From Phyllobacterium endophyticum (lineage in GTDB: Bacteria; Pseudomonadota; Alphaproteobacteria; Rhizobiales; Rhizobiaceae), in the NCBI RefSeq assembly GCF_003010935.1, contig NZ_PGGN01000004.1:496001-560000 (forward strand): a stretch of 64,000 bases of DNA. The letters are read 5' to 3'. A program made the translations under genes and the position numbers. Positions 1-9,452 of the stretch are shown in pieces; position 1 is the stretch's first letter, and every line of letters starts with the position of its first letter. The notes beneath the pieces are model-generated. The model ran no database searches and was not told where the DNA came from. It was given only the letters and a program-made list of their open reading frames with translations.

Positions 1-1218
1 TGCTATGAATTGATGATCGAACGATCCGAAATGCTCGCTATGCTGATCTCGCTGGAGAACGGCAAGGCCTTGCGGGATGCGCGCTCCGAAGTCGCCTATG
101 CCGCAGAATTTTTTCGCTGGAATTCGGAAGAAGCAGTCAGGATCAGCGGAGAATTCGGTATTGCTCCGGGAGGTGCCAATAGAATTGTTGTCGACTACCA
201 GCCAATTGGCATTTGCGTGCTCATCACGCCGTGGAATTTTCCCGCCGCAATGGCGACGCGGAAGATAGCGCCGGCACTTGCCGCAGGCTGTACGGTCATC
301 CTCAAACCAGCAAGCGAAACACCGTTGACAGCCTATGCCCTTGCTACACTTTATGAGGATGCGGGTGTGCCTGCCGGTGTGGTAAACGTCCTGACGACCT
401 CCAATCCGGGGCCAGTCACGGCCGCCATGCTCGCAGATCCGCGTGTACGCAAGCTCTCGTTCACCGGATCAACTGCCGTGGGACGTCAATTGCTTGGGGA
501 AGCGGCCAAAAGCGTCATCAATTGTTCGATGGAACTTGGCGGCAATGCACCGCTCATCGTGTTTGACGATGCTCAGCTTCAGACCGCACTCGACGGGACG
601 ATGATAGCAAAAATGCGCAATGCTGGCGAAGCATGTACGGCCGCCAACCGCATCTATGTGCAGGCAGGGATATATGAGGCTTTCACCCGGGGATTGGTGG
701 AGCGTATGTCGGCGCTTAAGGTCGGCAATGGCGTTGATCCGGCAACCGAGTGCGGACCGATGATCACCCCGGCCGCAGTCGAGAAAATTGAACGTTTGGT
801 GGCAGATGCGGTAAAAGGCGGGGCACGCGTGCTTTGCGGCGGGATAAAGCCCAGTTCAAAGGGCTTCTTTTACCCACCGACAGTGCTTGCTGACGTTCCC
901 TCACAGGCCGCAATGGCGCACGAAGAAATTTTTGGGCCTGTTGCTGCCATCACAAAATTCACGACTGAAGACGAGGTCGTGGCGAACGCCAACAATACAG
1001 AGTATGGACTTGCGGCGTATGTCTTTACCAGCGACCTAGCGAGGGGGCTGCGAATGGCACGGCAGATCGAAGCGGGTATGATCGCGCTCAATCGTGGGCT
1101 CGTCTCCGATCCTGCAGCCCCATTCGGGGGGGTCAAACAGAGTGGTCTCGGTCGCGAGGGCGGTCAACATGGAATTTTGGAATTTCTGGAGGCAAAGTAC
1201 ATCGCGGCCACATTCTGA
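1..1218 (+). CDS. Aldehyde dehydrogenase, succinate-semialdehyde type (5' partial)
   Basis: The frame is open to the left edge of the window, so the N-terminus lies outside; about 405 residues remain of a family that is usually near 480. Visible ALDH motifs are PWNFP, the Rossmann-like FTGSTAVG, the general-base region MELGGNAP, the catalytic cysteine in GEACTAANR and the C-terminal EEIFGPV. The ALDH family oxidises an aldehyde to an acid with NAD(P). Overall similarity is closest to succinate-semialdehyde dehydrogenases, but the true substrate cannot be read from the sequence. The hydrolase gene begins 23 bases downstream, so the two are probably co-transcribed. Confidence 0.9.
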   Translation, partial: CYELMIERSEMLAMLISLENGKALRDARSEVAYAAEFFRWNSEEAVRISGEFGIAPGGANRIVVDYQPIGICVLITPWNFPAAMATRKIAPALAAGCTVILKPASETPLTAYALATLYEDAGVPAGVVNVLTTSNPGPVTAAMLADPRVRKLSFTGSTAVGRQLLGEAAKSVINCSMELGGNAPLIVFDDAQLQTALDGTMIAKMRNAGEACTAANRIYVQAGIYEAFTRGLVERMSALKVGNGVDPATECGPMITPAAVEKIERLVADAVKGGARVLCGGIKPSSKGFFYPPTVLADVPSQAAMAHEEIFGPVAAITKFTTEDEVVANANNTEYGLAAYVFTSDLARGLRMARQIEAGMIALNRGLVSDPAAPFGGVKQSGLGREGGQHGILEFLEAKYIAATF

Positions 1219-1241
1219 GCGCCTGCAACAAGGATAAATCT

Positions 1242-2075
1242 ATGCACCTCGATCCGTTTCGCACGCGAGATCATGTACCTGACTTCGATGATCAGATGCG
1301 CGATTACATAGTAAGAAGCGACGCAAGCCGTTCCAGTCTGAGGATGATAGGCGACATTGCCTATGGCACCGATTCCTCTGAAAAGCTCGACCTGTTTTTT
1401 CCGAACGAAGATACTTTCAAAAGTCCGGTCCACATGTTCATCCATGGGGGCTATTGGCGCATGTTCTCGAAGGAAGATTTTTCCTTTATTGCTGAAACTG
1501 TAACAAAAACTGGGGCCATCGCAGTCATAATTAACTACGCCCTCATGCCGGCTGTTCGCATGGCAGCTATTGTCGATCAGGTACAAAGGGCAAAACTCTG
1601 GGTTCAGCAAAATATCGCTACCTATGGCGGAGATCCGCAGCACCTCACGATCAGCGGACATTCGGCCGGAGCGCATTTGTGCGCGTTCCTGTTCAACGAC
1701 GCCATGGCAAGTTCGGGTATATGCGGTGCTTTGCTCCTTAGCGGTCTATATGATCTAAAGCCGCTGCAATCGTCGTTCCTCCAGCCCGAGATAGCGATTA
1801 CAGCTGAAGAGGTCAGGGACTTCACGCCGCTAACCCACCGCTACGATCCGCGTGTCTCAGTTTCAATTCTTGTCGGAGAGCGCGAGACTGAGCCGTTTCA
1901 TCGTCAAGCTTCCAACTTTGCAAGTCTTCTCAGCGGCCAAGGCCTCTCGGTCGCATGTCATAAGCTTCACGATGCGAACCATATGAGCGGCGTGCGCGAC
2001 CTCGGTGTCGCGGACAGCGAGGCGGGCATACTGTTGGGCAAACTAATTCGTAGCTGTTCCAAACGGATCGCCTGA
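1242..2075 (+). CDS. Alpha/beta hydrolase, arylformamidase-like
   Basis: A 277-residue alpha/beta hydrolase. The oxyanion-hole motif HGGYW lies near residue 68 and the nucleophile elbow GHSAGAH near residue 139; a late His in the HDANHM context could complete the triad. HGGYW plus GHSAG is typical of the esterase/lipase and kynurenine-formamidase-like group. It follows the aldehyde dehydrogenase closely. A paralogue at 53390-54223 sits in a real kynurenine locus, so this copy probably acts on another ester or amide. The substrate is unknown. Confidence 0.8.
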   Translation: MHLDPFRTRDHVPDFDDQMRDYIVRSDASRSSLRMIGDIAYGTDSSEKLDLFFPNEDTFKSPVHMFIHGGYWRMFSKEDFSFIAETVTKTGAIAVIINYALMPAVRMAAIVDQVQRAKLWVQQNIATYGGDPQHLTISGHSAGAHLCAFLFNDAMASSGICGALLLSGLYDLKPLQSSFLQPEIAITAEEVRDFTPLTHRYDPRVSVSILVGERETEPFHRQASNFASLLSGQGLSVACHKLHDANHMSGVRDLGVADSEAGILLGKLIRSCSKRIA

Positions 2076-2263
2076 AAAAATCGGCCGGGCTCTACGGTTG
2101 CTCGCGGGAGTGCGGCGTTAGCAGGCGCAGAGTCACGGTTGATTGCACCTACTAAGTGGTGCTTGCCCTATCCAACGAAGTATATCCGCATAGGCTTGAG
2201 CAGAAATCCAATTCAAGAATCGGGTACACGTCTATCCGGCTTTCTTTCTGACGAAATCCAAAA

Positions 2264-3427
2264 TCACGAAGCACCTCGGTTCCAGCCGCGGCCACGATTG
2301 CCAAACATCTCATAACCGCCGTCGGTAATGGCAAGCGTATCCTCCAGCTTGATGAAGCCTCGCCTTGGGTGAAGCATAGTCGTCTCGACTGAGATCACCA
2401 TACCTTTTTCCAATGGCCTGTCGACGTCGATGCCCTCATAGGTAACGGGGTGGTTCGTCATCAGGAATGGGGCTTCGTGGCTGACGAGACCCATGCCGTG
2501 GCAGAAGAAGTCGGTGAAGGCAGCCGATGGCGAGGCTTTAAGCGCGGATTCCGCCGCCACAATCATTTCACTGCCGGGCGCGCCTGCCCTCACCCTGGAG
2601 AAAGCCGCCTGCTGTATGGACTCAACCTCGGCCAGAAGGTCGTCCAGTTCCGTGTCCGGCTCGCCAAGCACGCCCATGCGGCAGAGGTCACCAATATAGC
2701 CGTCATGGTTGCCGCCGGAATCGATTGAAAGGATCTCGCCCTCGGCCCAGGCCCGGGATGAGGCGGCTCGATTGTGGCTGGATCCCAGCGTCAGCAGACA
2801 ATATTCGAAATGCAGGCCCCGGTTCGTTTCCTCCCGTCGCAGTTGTTCAATGATCTCCCTCTTCGTCGAGCCCACCCTTGCCGCCGCGATCGTTGCCAGC
2901 ATCGAGTCGGTGATCAGTTCGGAAGCGCGTCTCAGCTTTACCAGTTCACCCGGCGTTTTCACGGCCCTGAGCCGCTCCAATGCATGTGTGGCGTCGGCGA
3001 ACCGCGCGCCTTCCAACCGCGAGGCGAGCAAGTCTCGTGCGTCGCACGGCAAGAAGGCTGGCTCTATGCCGATACGGCATTCGGCCTTGCCGATCGTCTT
3101 CAGGTGCTCGACGGCAAGTCCAGCGGCATCCTGCGTGCCCCAGGTTGCGGTGTGCACGGTCGGCGTCCAAAACGGATTGTTCTGGTGCTCTCCACCCTCC
3201 ATTCGGTTGCCCACATAGGCCGAATGCTCTGGCGCACCTTTCTCATAGATTGCTATGGGCAAGTACCGGCTATGGCCGATGGCATCCATTGCAGCGAAGA
3301 AGATGAACTTATAGCCGCCCATCAGATATTGGGTGTTGTGCTTGGAGGTGGCGACGATGACGTCAATACCTGCCTCCTCCATGAGCCGGTCGAGCTTGGC
3401 GGTATCGAACGGCGCGACGGTGTACAT
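2264..3427 (-). CDS. M24 family metallopeptidase (Xaa-Pro aminopeptidase-like)
   Basis: A creatinase/prolidase-fold protein of 387 residues. All five metal-ligand positions of the pita-bread fold are visible in order: Asp in SIDSGGN, Asp in GDLCR, His in FCHGMG, Glu in SVETT and Glu in KLEDT. An active dinuclear metallopeptidase, or a related C-N hydrolase, is therefore plausible. I chose the start at 3427 because GAGGAAACA lies just upstream; an in-frame ATG at 3475 has no such site. It is the last gene of a leftward cassette, 57 bases after the cupin gene. Its substrate is unknown. Confidence 0.85.
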   Translation of the reverse strand: MYTVAPFDTAKLDRLMEEAGIDVIVATSKHNTQYLMGGYKFIFFAAMDAIGHSRYLPIAIYEKGAPEHSAYVGNRMEGGEHQNNPFWTPTVHTATWGTQDAAGLAVEHLKTIGKAECRIGIEPAFLPCDARDLLASRLEGARFADATHALERLRAVKTPGELVKLRRASELITDSMLATIAAARVGSTKREIIEQLRREETNRGLHFEYCLLTLGSSHNRAASSRAWAEGEILSIDSGGNHDGYIGDLCRMGVLGEPDTELDDLLAEVESIQQAAFSRVRAGAPGSEMIVAAESALKASPSAAFTDFFCHGMGLVSHEAPFLMTNHPVTYEGIDVDRPLEKGMVISVETTMLHPRRGFIKLEDTLAITDGGYEMFGNRGRGWNRGAS

Positions 3428-3484
3428 TGTTTCCTCTGCATTGATGTTCACAGGTTTTTCTCCAGAAGAATACATGGTCGGGAT

Positions 3485-3898
3485 CTAGCAGCCGACCGGC
3501 AGTTGGCGGAAATCCGGCAGTTCGCGGAGGGCAAGCTCCGGACCCGCCGGCGAATAGACGACGAAGAGTTGCATGGGCCCTGCACCGGTATTCTTTGTCG
3601 CATGGAAGCGGCTTTCGGGGATATAGATCGTGCAGCCGGGGCCGACTTGTCTCGTGATCGGGTTTCCGTTCTCGTCCTCCACCATCTGCTCGCCTGCCCC
3701 GGAAATGACAAAGATGATTTCTTCCGCGCCCGGATGATTGTGGCGGGCATGGCCTTCGCCACTCGGCAAGTCGACGACACCGCCGGAAAATCGGTCGGCG
3801 CCGTTGACCTCCGGCGCCACGGTCAGTGACAGCTTGCCCCAGTCGAATCCGAATGCACTCACATCCTTCGGATAGATGAAGTACTTGTCTCTTGTCAT
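3485..3898 (-). CDS. Small cupin-domain protein
   Basis: A single-domain cupin of 137 residues. Motif 1 has the pattern HARHNHPGAEEIIFVISG, supplying His, His and Glu as metal ligands; motif 2 contains PESRFHATKN, supplying the last His. The start at 3898 has a strong GGAGGA site, whereas the longer open frame upstream overlaps the next gene and is not needed. It lies between the Tm-1-like pair and the M24 peptidase in one transcription unit. Cupins of this size may be isomerases, dioxygenases or ligand binders, and nothing here decides between them. Confidence 0.82.
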   Translation of the reverse strand: MTRDKYFIYPKDVSAFGFDWGKLSLTVAPEVNGADRFSGGVVDLPSGEGHARHNHPGAEEIIFVISGAGEQMVEDENGNPITRQVGPGCTIYIPESRFHATKNTGAGPMQLFVVYSPAGPELALRELPDFRQLPVGC

Positions 3899-3924
3899 GA
3901 AACGCTCTCCTCCAGTGTCTTTTG

Positions 3925-4767
3925 TCAGACGATCGCGCCGATGGCGAGCGCCTTGAAATCTTCCGTCTGCTTGCGGATCGCTGCCTCGGCCGGCAGGCGC
4001 TCCATCGAGCTTGCGCCATAGAAGCCGTTGCAATCAGGGCAACGTTCGAGGATGTAGCGCGCATCGTGCGGCGTAGAGATCGGTCCGCCGTGGCAGAGCA
4101 CGATAACGTCGCTGCGTACGGAGCGCGCTGCCTTGGAAATCGCTGTGATCTCATCGACGCAGTCGTCAAGCGATTTGCCGGAGATTGCGCCGATCGTACC
4201 ACCTGTCGTCACCCCCATATGCGCCACAACGATGTCGGCACCGGCAACCGTCATGTCGATCGCCTCGCTCGGGTTGAAGACGTAAGGCGTTGTCAGCAGG
4301 TCGAGCGCATGGGCCGCCGCAATCAGCTCGACCTCCAGTGCATAGCCCATCCCCGTCTCCTCGAAACTCTGGCGCATCTGGCCGTCAAAGAGGCCGATTG
4401 TGGGGAAGTTTTGCACACCGGAAAAACCCATCGCCTTCAATTCTGCGAGGAAGAGCGGCATTAGAATAAAGGGATCCGTGCCATTTACACCGGCAAGCAC
4501 CGGCGTCTTCTTCACAACAGGCAGCACCTCGAGCGCCATGTCCTTGACGATCTCATTGGCATTGCCATAAGCCAGCAGGCCGGCTGCCGAGCCACGGCCT
4601 GCCATGCGGTAGCGTCCCGAATTGTAGATGATGATGAGGTCAATGCCACCTGCCTCCTCGGCCTTGGCGGAGAGGCCCGTGCCAGCGCCGCCGCCGACAA
4701 TTGGCACGCCGGCTGCGATCATGCCGTGAAATTTTTCGAGGATGATTTTGCGAGGTATGGCTGGCAT
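3925..4767 (-). CDS. TIM-barrel protein of the PEP-hydrolase-like / Tm-1 C-terminal family
   Basis: A 280-residue protein with the features of the family named phosphoenolpyruvate-hydrolase-like: an N-terminal glycine-rich segment [13 protein letters not shown], the sequence [16 protein letters not shown], and alternating strand/helix character to the end. In plants and fungi this domain is fused behind a UPF0261 domain (the tomato Tm-1 architecture). Here the two are separate neighbouring genes, only 15 bases apart. Despite the family name the reaction is unproven. It is the second gene of the leftward cassette. Confidence 0.85.
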   Translation of the reverse strand: MPAIPRKIILEKFHGMIAAGVPIVGGGAGTGLSAKAEEAGGIDLIIIYNSGRYRMAGRGSAAGLLAYGNANEIVKDMALEVLPVVKKTPVLAGVNGTDPFILMPLFLAELKAMGFSGVQNFPTIGLFDGQMRQSFEETGMGYALEVELIAAAHALDLLTTPYVFNPSEAIDMTVAGADIVVAHMGVTTGGTIGAISGKSLDDCVDEITAISKAARSVRSDVIVLCHGGPISTPHDARYILERCPDCNGFYGASSMERLPAEAAIRKQTEDFKALAIGAIV

Positions 4768-4782
4768 CGTTTCTCTTGACTC

Positions 4783-5979
4783 TCAGGGGTTGGCGATTTC
4801 GCGGTAGGCTGCTACGGCGGCCTCTGCGAATTGCGGGTCATTGATATGCATCGGTATGCGGATGACGCGTCGCGCCGGAGTCGGCTTCACGGTCTCCTCA
4901 ATCGCGTTAAAAAGAACGGCGTCGGCTTGCGGGTCGAAGAATACATTACCTTCGATGTCGAGGGCCGAGACCCCTTTTTCGGGGATGAGGATGCGCACAG
5001 GACCCTGGCAGAGATTGAGCCTTTCTCCGATCCAGCGCCCGATCTGCTCACATTCTACGGACGTCGTGCGCATAAGTGTGACGTTCGGGTTGTGTCGGTA
5101 GAACAGCCGCCCGGCATATTGTGCGGGCACCGTCTCAGGAGCCCAGAAATTCACCATGTCGAGGGCACCCAGAGAGCCTACATAAGGCAAGCCGGTGCGG
5201 GCTATCGCGCCGAAACGGTCTGTTGTGGCAGGCAGGACACCCCCCAGAAGCAGGTCACAAACCTCGGTAGTCGTAATGTCGAGTACGCCCGAGAGGAATC
5301 CGCTATCGGCAAGCTTCTCCAGTGTGCGCCCTCCCGTGCCGGTGGCGTGAAAGACGAGGCAATCGTGATCGGCTCTGAGGCGCTCGACCATTGCGGTTAC
5401 GGCAAATGTCGTTACCCCGAACATGGTGAGGCCTAGTGCTGGTTTCGACGCTGTCATTTTCGCAGCTTGGCTGGCCATTGCCGCAATCGCCTGGGCCGCA
5501 TTGTGCAGAATGACCCGGCTGAGCCGGTTCAGGCCCGCCATGTCAGTTACGGACGGCATCATGATAATATCGGAAATGTCCACATAGGGAGCGACATCTC
5601 CCGACGCGAGCGTGGAGACCATGATCTTTGGCAGACCGAGCGCCAATTGGCGCATCCCCGCGGTGATGATCGAAGTGCCCCCGCCGCCACCGATACCGAT
5701 GACTGCAGCGATGTCTTGGCGCTCGACGATAAAACGGGAAAACGCAACACCCATCGCTTCTACCGCCCTGCCCCGATCATCGCACGCAAGGACCGCAGCA
5801 GCGCCATGCGGATGGTAAGCCGCAACTGTCTCGGCATTCACATCAAAGGACGTCCCGGGCGGGCGCGTGCCAACGTCAACACTTAGCACAGTGCCTCCCG
5901 CCGTCTCGATGCAGGAAACCAGGTAAGCCAGCTCTTCGCCCTTCGTGTCAGCCGTACCAACCACGTAGATGTGCTTCAT
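4783..5979 (-). CDS. UPF0261 family protein (Tm-1-like ATP-binding domain)
   Basis: A protein of 398 residues starting with MKHIYVVGTADTKGEE, the conserved opening of UPF0261. A glycine-rich loop, GIGGGGGTS, and the block HATGTGGRTLE are also typical. The family's plant homologues bind nucleotide; no bacterial reaction is established to my knowledge. The start at 5979 has GGAGGAG upstream; a longer frame to 6048 would run into the TetR promoter. It is the first gene of the leftward cassette and faces the TetR gene, so it is the likely target of that regulator. Confidence 0.88.
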   Translation of the reverse strand: MKHIYVVGTADTKGEELAYLVSCIETAGGTVLSVDVGTRPPGTSFDVNAETVAAYHPHGAAAVLACDDRGRAVEAMGVAFSRFIVERQDIAAVIGIGGGGGTSIITAGMRQLALGLPKIMVSTLASGDVAPYVDISDIIMMPSVTDMAGLNRLSRVILHNAAQAIAAMASQAAKMTASKPALGLTMFGVTTFAVTAMVERLRADHDCLVFHATGTGGRTLEKLADSGFLSGVLDITTTEVCDLLLGGVLPATTDRFGAIARTGLPYVGSLGALDMVNFWAPETVPAQYAGRLFYRHNPNVTLMRTTSVECEQIGRWIGERLNLCQGPVRILIPEKGVSALDIEGNVFFDPQADAVLFNAIEETVKPTPARRVIRIPMHINDPQFAEAAVAAYREIANP

Positions 5980-6050
5980 TTCTCCTCCGCGACGAGGCGA
6001 GTCATCACCGCCCTGTCTCCATCCACAGAACTTGGGAAGCTCTTGCAAAT

Positions 6051-6072
6051 TTATGAGACGCGAGTATCATAA
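6051..6072. promoter_or_regulatory. Palindromic operator candidate for the TetR regulator
   Basis: An interrupted palindrome with 9-base arms, TTATGAGAC and GTATCATAA, separated by GCGA. Eight of the nine arm positions are complementary. It ends four bases before the preferred TetR start (6077) and lies about 70 bases before the UPF0261 start (5979). That is the usual position of a TetR operator controlling both divergent units. Binding is inferred from position and symmetry only. Confidence 0.6.
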
Positions 6073-6076
6073 AGAT

Positions 6077-6718
6077 ATGGAAGTCTCACGTCAACCGAAC
6101 GAAACCGCCAGAACCGCCGAGCGAGGCCCACGCGCCCGCACGCGAAAACTGATGCTCGACACCGCCACCCGGCTTATGCAATCGGGCATCACGCCCTCGA
6201 TAAGCGAAGTCGCCGAGGCTGCCGAAGTGTCGCGCGCAACGGCCTACCGCTATTTTCCCAGCCAAGCGGCGCTCGTGCATGCGGTTGTGGACGAGGCTTT
6301 GGGTCCAATACTCGACTGGTCGTCCGACAGTCCGGATGCACGTACCCGCGTCACCGATCTGCTAGCGACGGCGATGCCGCGTATCGACGAGTTCGAAGCC
6401 ACATTCAAAGCGGCGTTAAAACTATCGCTGGACCAATGGGCACAGCGCCAAGCTGGCACGCTCGGCAACGAGCCGCTGTTCACGCGTGGCCACCGTATTG
6501 ATCTCCTGAGGTGCGCTACTGCGCCTTTGCAGGGAACCGTGCCGCCTGAGGCCCGGGAGCGGCTCGCACAGGCGCTCTCCCTTGTGTTCGGCGTGGAGGT
6601 GCTGATCGTGCTGAAGGATATCTGGGGCCTGTCATCCGATCGGGCGCATTCGGTTGCCGTTTGGGCCGCCAATGCGCTCGTCCAAGCGGCGGTCCGCGAG
6701 GCGGGAGGCCAGGGATGA
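6077..6718 (+). CDS. TetR/AcrR family transcriptional regulator
   Basis: A 213-residue regulator. The N-terminal DNA-binding domain carries ISEVAEAAEVSRATAYRYFPSQ, a typical TetR helix-turn-helix ending in the YRYF motif. The rest is a divergent all-helical ligand and dimer domain. In-frame ATGs exist at 5969, 6053 and 6077; I prefer 6077 because the earlier ones place coding sequence over the palindrome at 6051-6072 and the divergent promoter. It probably represses the UPF0261/TIM/cupin/M24 cassette and itself; the inducer is unknown. Confidence 0.85.
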   Translation: MEVSRQPNETARTAERGPRARTRKLMLDTATRLMQSGITPSISEVAEAAEVSRATAYRYFPSQAALVHAVVDEALGPILDWSSDSPDARTRVTDLLATAMPRIDEFEATFKAALKLSLDQWAQRQAGTLGNEPLFTRGHRIDLLRCATAPLQGTVPPEARERLAQALSLVFGVEVLIVLKDIWGLSSDRAHSVAVWAANALVQAAVREAGGQG

Positions 6719-7077
6719 AATTTACAATTCAATGCGATTTAGCAATGTGTGGTTGGACCAGTTTGATTGATGCGCGTTGGATCCGTTGTGCGGATCGGCC
6801 AGGGCTCAACAGCCTGTGCGACAGGAAATGCGCAGATATATCCGCTATTGTCCGCTACATCGGTCACTTTAAAGAACAGTTCTGGCGCAAGCTTCGTCAG
6901 AAGTCGCTCTTGACGACATTGTCATTTGGTAATACCAGATTAACGAACTGGCATCCGACTTGAGATCTTAAATGGCGCAAAGGTCGGGAGGACCCGGCGC
7001 ACAACGGAACCCATGAGGAAATCAGATCGGGAGGCCCGCAACAAAGCGGGAAACGTGCATAAATGGGAGGAAACGTT
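6719..7077. other. Intergenic region, promoter of the first ABC operon
   Basis: There is no convincing gene in these 359 bases. It holds a GntR-type box at 6926-6938, described separately, and near its end the strong ribosome binding site GGGAGGAAACGTT for the binding-protein gene. TTGACG at 6910-6915 resembles a -35 element, but I see no good -10 at the right distance. An open frame at 6661-6963 shows no recognisable protein features. Confidence 0.5.
6926..6938. promoter_or_regulatory. GntR-type operator box upstream of the first ABC operon
   Basis: The sequence TTGGTAATACCAG contains an 11-base palindrome, TGGTAATACCA, symmetric around the central base. The same 13-mer, differing only in the central A/T, occurs at 16951-16963 between the divergent epimerase genes. 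FCD-type GntR regulators commonly bind TGGT-N3-ACCA sites, and one is encoded at 13867-14568. It lies about 140 bases before the binding-protein start. Confidence 0.6.
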
Positions 7078-8388
7078 ATGCGCAAAACTATAACCGGTCT
7101 TCTGGCCGGTGTCGGATTGATGTGGGCCTGCGGAACGTCTGCACAAGCCCAGGAACTGACAATCTTCTGGGCCGAGTGGGATCCGGCAAACTATCTCCAG
7201 GAGCTCGTAAACGAATACGAGGCTCAGACCGGTGTGAAGGTTACGGTGGAGACCACGCCGTGGGCCGACTTCCAGACCAAGGCCTTTACTGAGTTCAACT
7301 CCAAGGGTTCAGCCTACGACATGGTGGTTGGCGACAGCCAGTGGATCGGTGCAGCGTCAGAATCCGGACATTACGTCGATCTAACCGACTTCTTCAACAA
7401 GCATAAGCTGACAGAAGTCATGGCGCCTGCAACGGTGAAATATTACTCCGAATACCCATCAAACTCGGGAAAGTACTGGTCGATTCCGGCTGAAGGCGAT
7501 GCTGTCGGCTGGTCCTATCGCAAGGACTGGTTCGAAGACCCAAAGGAGATGCAGGCCTTCAAGGCGAAGTACGGCTATGATCTGGCCCCGCCCAAGACTT
7601 GGGCGGAAATGCGCGACATTGCCGAATTCTTTCACCGCCCTGACGAAAAGCGGTACGGTATCGCGATCTATACCGACAACTCCTATGACGGTCTCGTAAT
7701 GGGTGTCGAGAACGCGATATTCTCTTATGGAGGCGAGCTCGGTGACTATCAGAGCTACAAGGTTGACGGCATCGTCAATTCGGAGAAGAACGTCAAGGCG
7801 CTCGAAATGTATCGAGAGCTCTACGGCTTTACGCCTCCGGGCTGGGCCAAGACCTTCTTCGTCGAAAACAACCAGGCGATCACCGAAAACCTGGCGGCGA
7901 TGAGCATGAACTACTTCGCTTTCTTCCCGGCCCTGGTGAATGAGGCATCCAACCCTAACGCCAAGGTCACCGGCTTTTTTGCCAATCCGGCAGGTCCAAA
8001 CGGCGATCAATTCGCGGCGCTTGGCGGTCAGGGCATCTCGGTCGTTTCCTACTCGGACAACCAGGAAGAGGCCATGAAATTCCTCGAATGGTTTATCAAG
8101 GACGAGACACAGAAGCGCTGGGCTGAACTCGGGGGCTACACGGCAAGCGCAAAGGTGCTTGAATCGCCCGAATTCCAGAACGCTACACCCTATAACAAGG
8201 CCTTCTACGAGACAATGTTCAAGGTGAAGGACTTCTGGGCGACGCCTGAATATGCCGAACTGCTGATACAGATGAACCAGCGCATCTATCCCTTCGTTAC
8301 CGCCGGACAAGGCACTGCGAAGGACGCGCTCGACGCGCTGGCAGCAGACTGGAATGCGACGTTCGCGAAGTACGGACGCAACAAATAA
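7078..8388 (+). CDS. ABC sugar/polyol importer, periplasmic binding protein
   Basis: A 436-residue type 1 extracellular solute-binding protein. It has a Sec signal peptide (MRKT, a hydrophobic stretch, cleavage near TSAQAQ) followed by ELTIFWAEWDPANY. It is clearly paralogous to the binding protein at 27258-28583: both contain WDPAN, GDSQW and LGGQGISVV at matching positions. The start at 7078 follows GGGAGGAAACGTT; an ATG 15 bases earlier is less well placed. It is the first gene of a six-gene importer operon. The ligand is probably a sugar, polyol or sugar acid. Confidence 0.92.
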   Translation: MRKTITGLLAGVGLMWACGTSAQAQELTIFWAEWDPANYLQELVNEYEAQTGVKVTVETTPWADFQTKAFTEFNSKGSAYDMVVGDSQWIGAASESGHYVDLTDFFNKHKLTEVMAPATVKYYSEYPSNSGKYWSIPAEGDAVGWSYRKDWFEDPKEMQAFKAKYGYDLAPPKTWAEMRDIAEFFHRPDEKRYGIAIYTDNSYDGLVMGVENAIFSYGGELGDYQSYKVDGIVNSEKNVKALEMYRELYGFTPPGWAKTFFVENNQAITENLAAMSMNYFAFFPALVNEASNPNAKVTGFFANPAGPNGDQFAALGGQGISVVSYSDNQEEAMKFLEWFIKDETQKRWAELGGYTASAKVLESPEFQNATPYNKAFYETMFKVKDFWATPEYAELLIQMNQRIYPFVTAGQGTAKDALDALAADWNATFAKYGRNK

Positions 8389-8403
8389 CACGTGGGTTCC
8401 TGT

Positions 8404-8424
8404 GGAGGGGGCCCTGCTCCCTCC
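8404..8424 (+). promoter_or_regulatory. Stem-loop between binding-protein and permease genes
   Basis: GGAGGG and CCCTCC pair perfectly around a nine-base loop, followed by CTTTATT. It lies 16 bases after the binding-protein stop and well before the permease start. In mal-type operons such structures protect the upstream message or attenuate transcription, so that the binding protein is made in excess. That role is inferred here. Confidence 0.5.
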
Positions 8425-8545
8425 CTTTATTCTGCATGCCCGCGCTGAAAAGTGCGGTTCGAGCGGGCACGGCGCCCGACATTAACTTCGCGCATCGTGA
8501 TGCTCATTCTGGCATCCGGCGCCGAACTCTCGAAGGAGGAGAGTA

Positions 8546-9451
8546 TTGGCTACCGCAGTCATGACATCGCTCGACACGAAATCGCCTGCTGCATCCCGCG
8601 GCATGAGCGACATCCGGATCCGCAATCTATTCATTATCCCGACGATCCTGTTCTTGATTGTCTTCAACATCTTTCCGCTGATCTACTCTCTCGGCTATTC
8701 CTTTACCGATTTCCGCGCATCCTCCAACGCGCCAGCCAATTTCGTCGGCTTGCGCAATTATCGAGAGCTGCTGAACGATCCCTTCATTTGGGCGAATTTC
8801 GCCATTACGGCCAAATACGTGATCATCTCGGTGAGCGGCCAGGTGATCGTCGGTTTTGGCACGGCGATGCTGCTCAACCGCGACATACCACTCAAGGGCC
8901 TACTGACGACATTGCTGCTGCTGCCGATGATGCTTTCCATGGCGGTCGTCGGCCTCTTTTGGAAACTGCTCTATGATCCCTCTTTCGGCATCATCAACTA
9001 TGCGCTCGGACTGGGTTCATTCGAGTGGCTGTCCAATCCGGACATGGCGCTCTATGCTGTTGCAATCACGGACATCTGGATGTGGTCGCCATTCGTAATG
9101 CTGCTATCGCTCGCGGGCCTTTCGGCCGTGCCAAAGCATCTTTACGAGGCAGCTGCGATCGACCGGGCGGGGCCATTCTACACCTTCTTCCGCATCACAC
9201 TGCCGCTTGTGGCGCCGATCCTGATGATCGCCATCATCTTTCGCACTATGGAAGCCTTCAAGACCTTCGATCTCGCCTACATTCTGACGAGCCAACCGAC
9301 GACGGAAGTGATCTCGATCCGGCTCTACAAGATGGCGTTCCAGGAATGGCAAACGGGGCGCTCGTGCGCACTCGCCTACATCGTCCTCATCATGGTGCTC
9401 GCCATAACCAATATCTACGTCAAGTACCTTAACAAGGTGAAGGAGCGCTGA
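8546..9451 (+). CDS. ABC sugar importer permease 1 (MalF/UgpA type)
   Basis: A 301-residue inner-membrane permease with about six hydrophobic segments. The cytoplasmic EAA-loop region reads YEAAAIDRAGPFYTFFRITLPL, matching binding-protein-dependent permeases. I take the TTG at 8546 as start because AAGGAGGA lies just upstream; an in-frame ATG at 8561 is the alternative. The next permease follows after one base, so both are translated from one message. Its paralogue is at 26195-27154. Confidence 0.9.
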   Translation: MATAVMTSLDTKSPAASRGMSDIRIRNLFIIPTILFLIVFNIFPLIYSLGYSFTDFRASSNAPANFVGLRNYRELLNDPFIWANFAITAKYVIISVSGQVIVGFGTAMLLNRDIPLKGLLTTLLLLPMMLSMAVVGLFWKLLYDPSFGIINYALGLGSFEWLSNPDMALYAVAITDIWMWSPFVMLLSLAGLSAVPKHLYEAAAIDRAGPFYTFFRITLPLVAPILMIAIIFRTMEAFKTFDLAYILTSQPTTEVISIRLYKMAFQEWQTGRSCALAYIVLIMVLAITNIYVKYLNKVKER

Positions 9452-9452
9452 G

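Noticed and set aside
2774-3829. A 351-codon plus-strand frame
   Set aside because: Shadow of the M24 peptidase and cupin genes, which have intact motifs on the other strand.
6910-6938. TTGACG and TAATAC as promoter of the first ABC operon
   Set aside because: The spacer is only 14 bases, and TAATAC is better explained as part of the GntR box.
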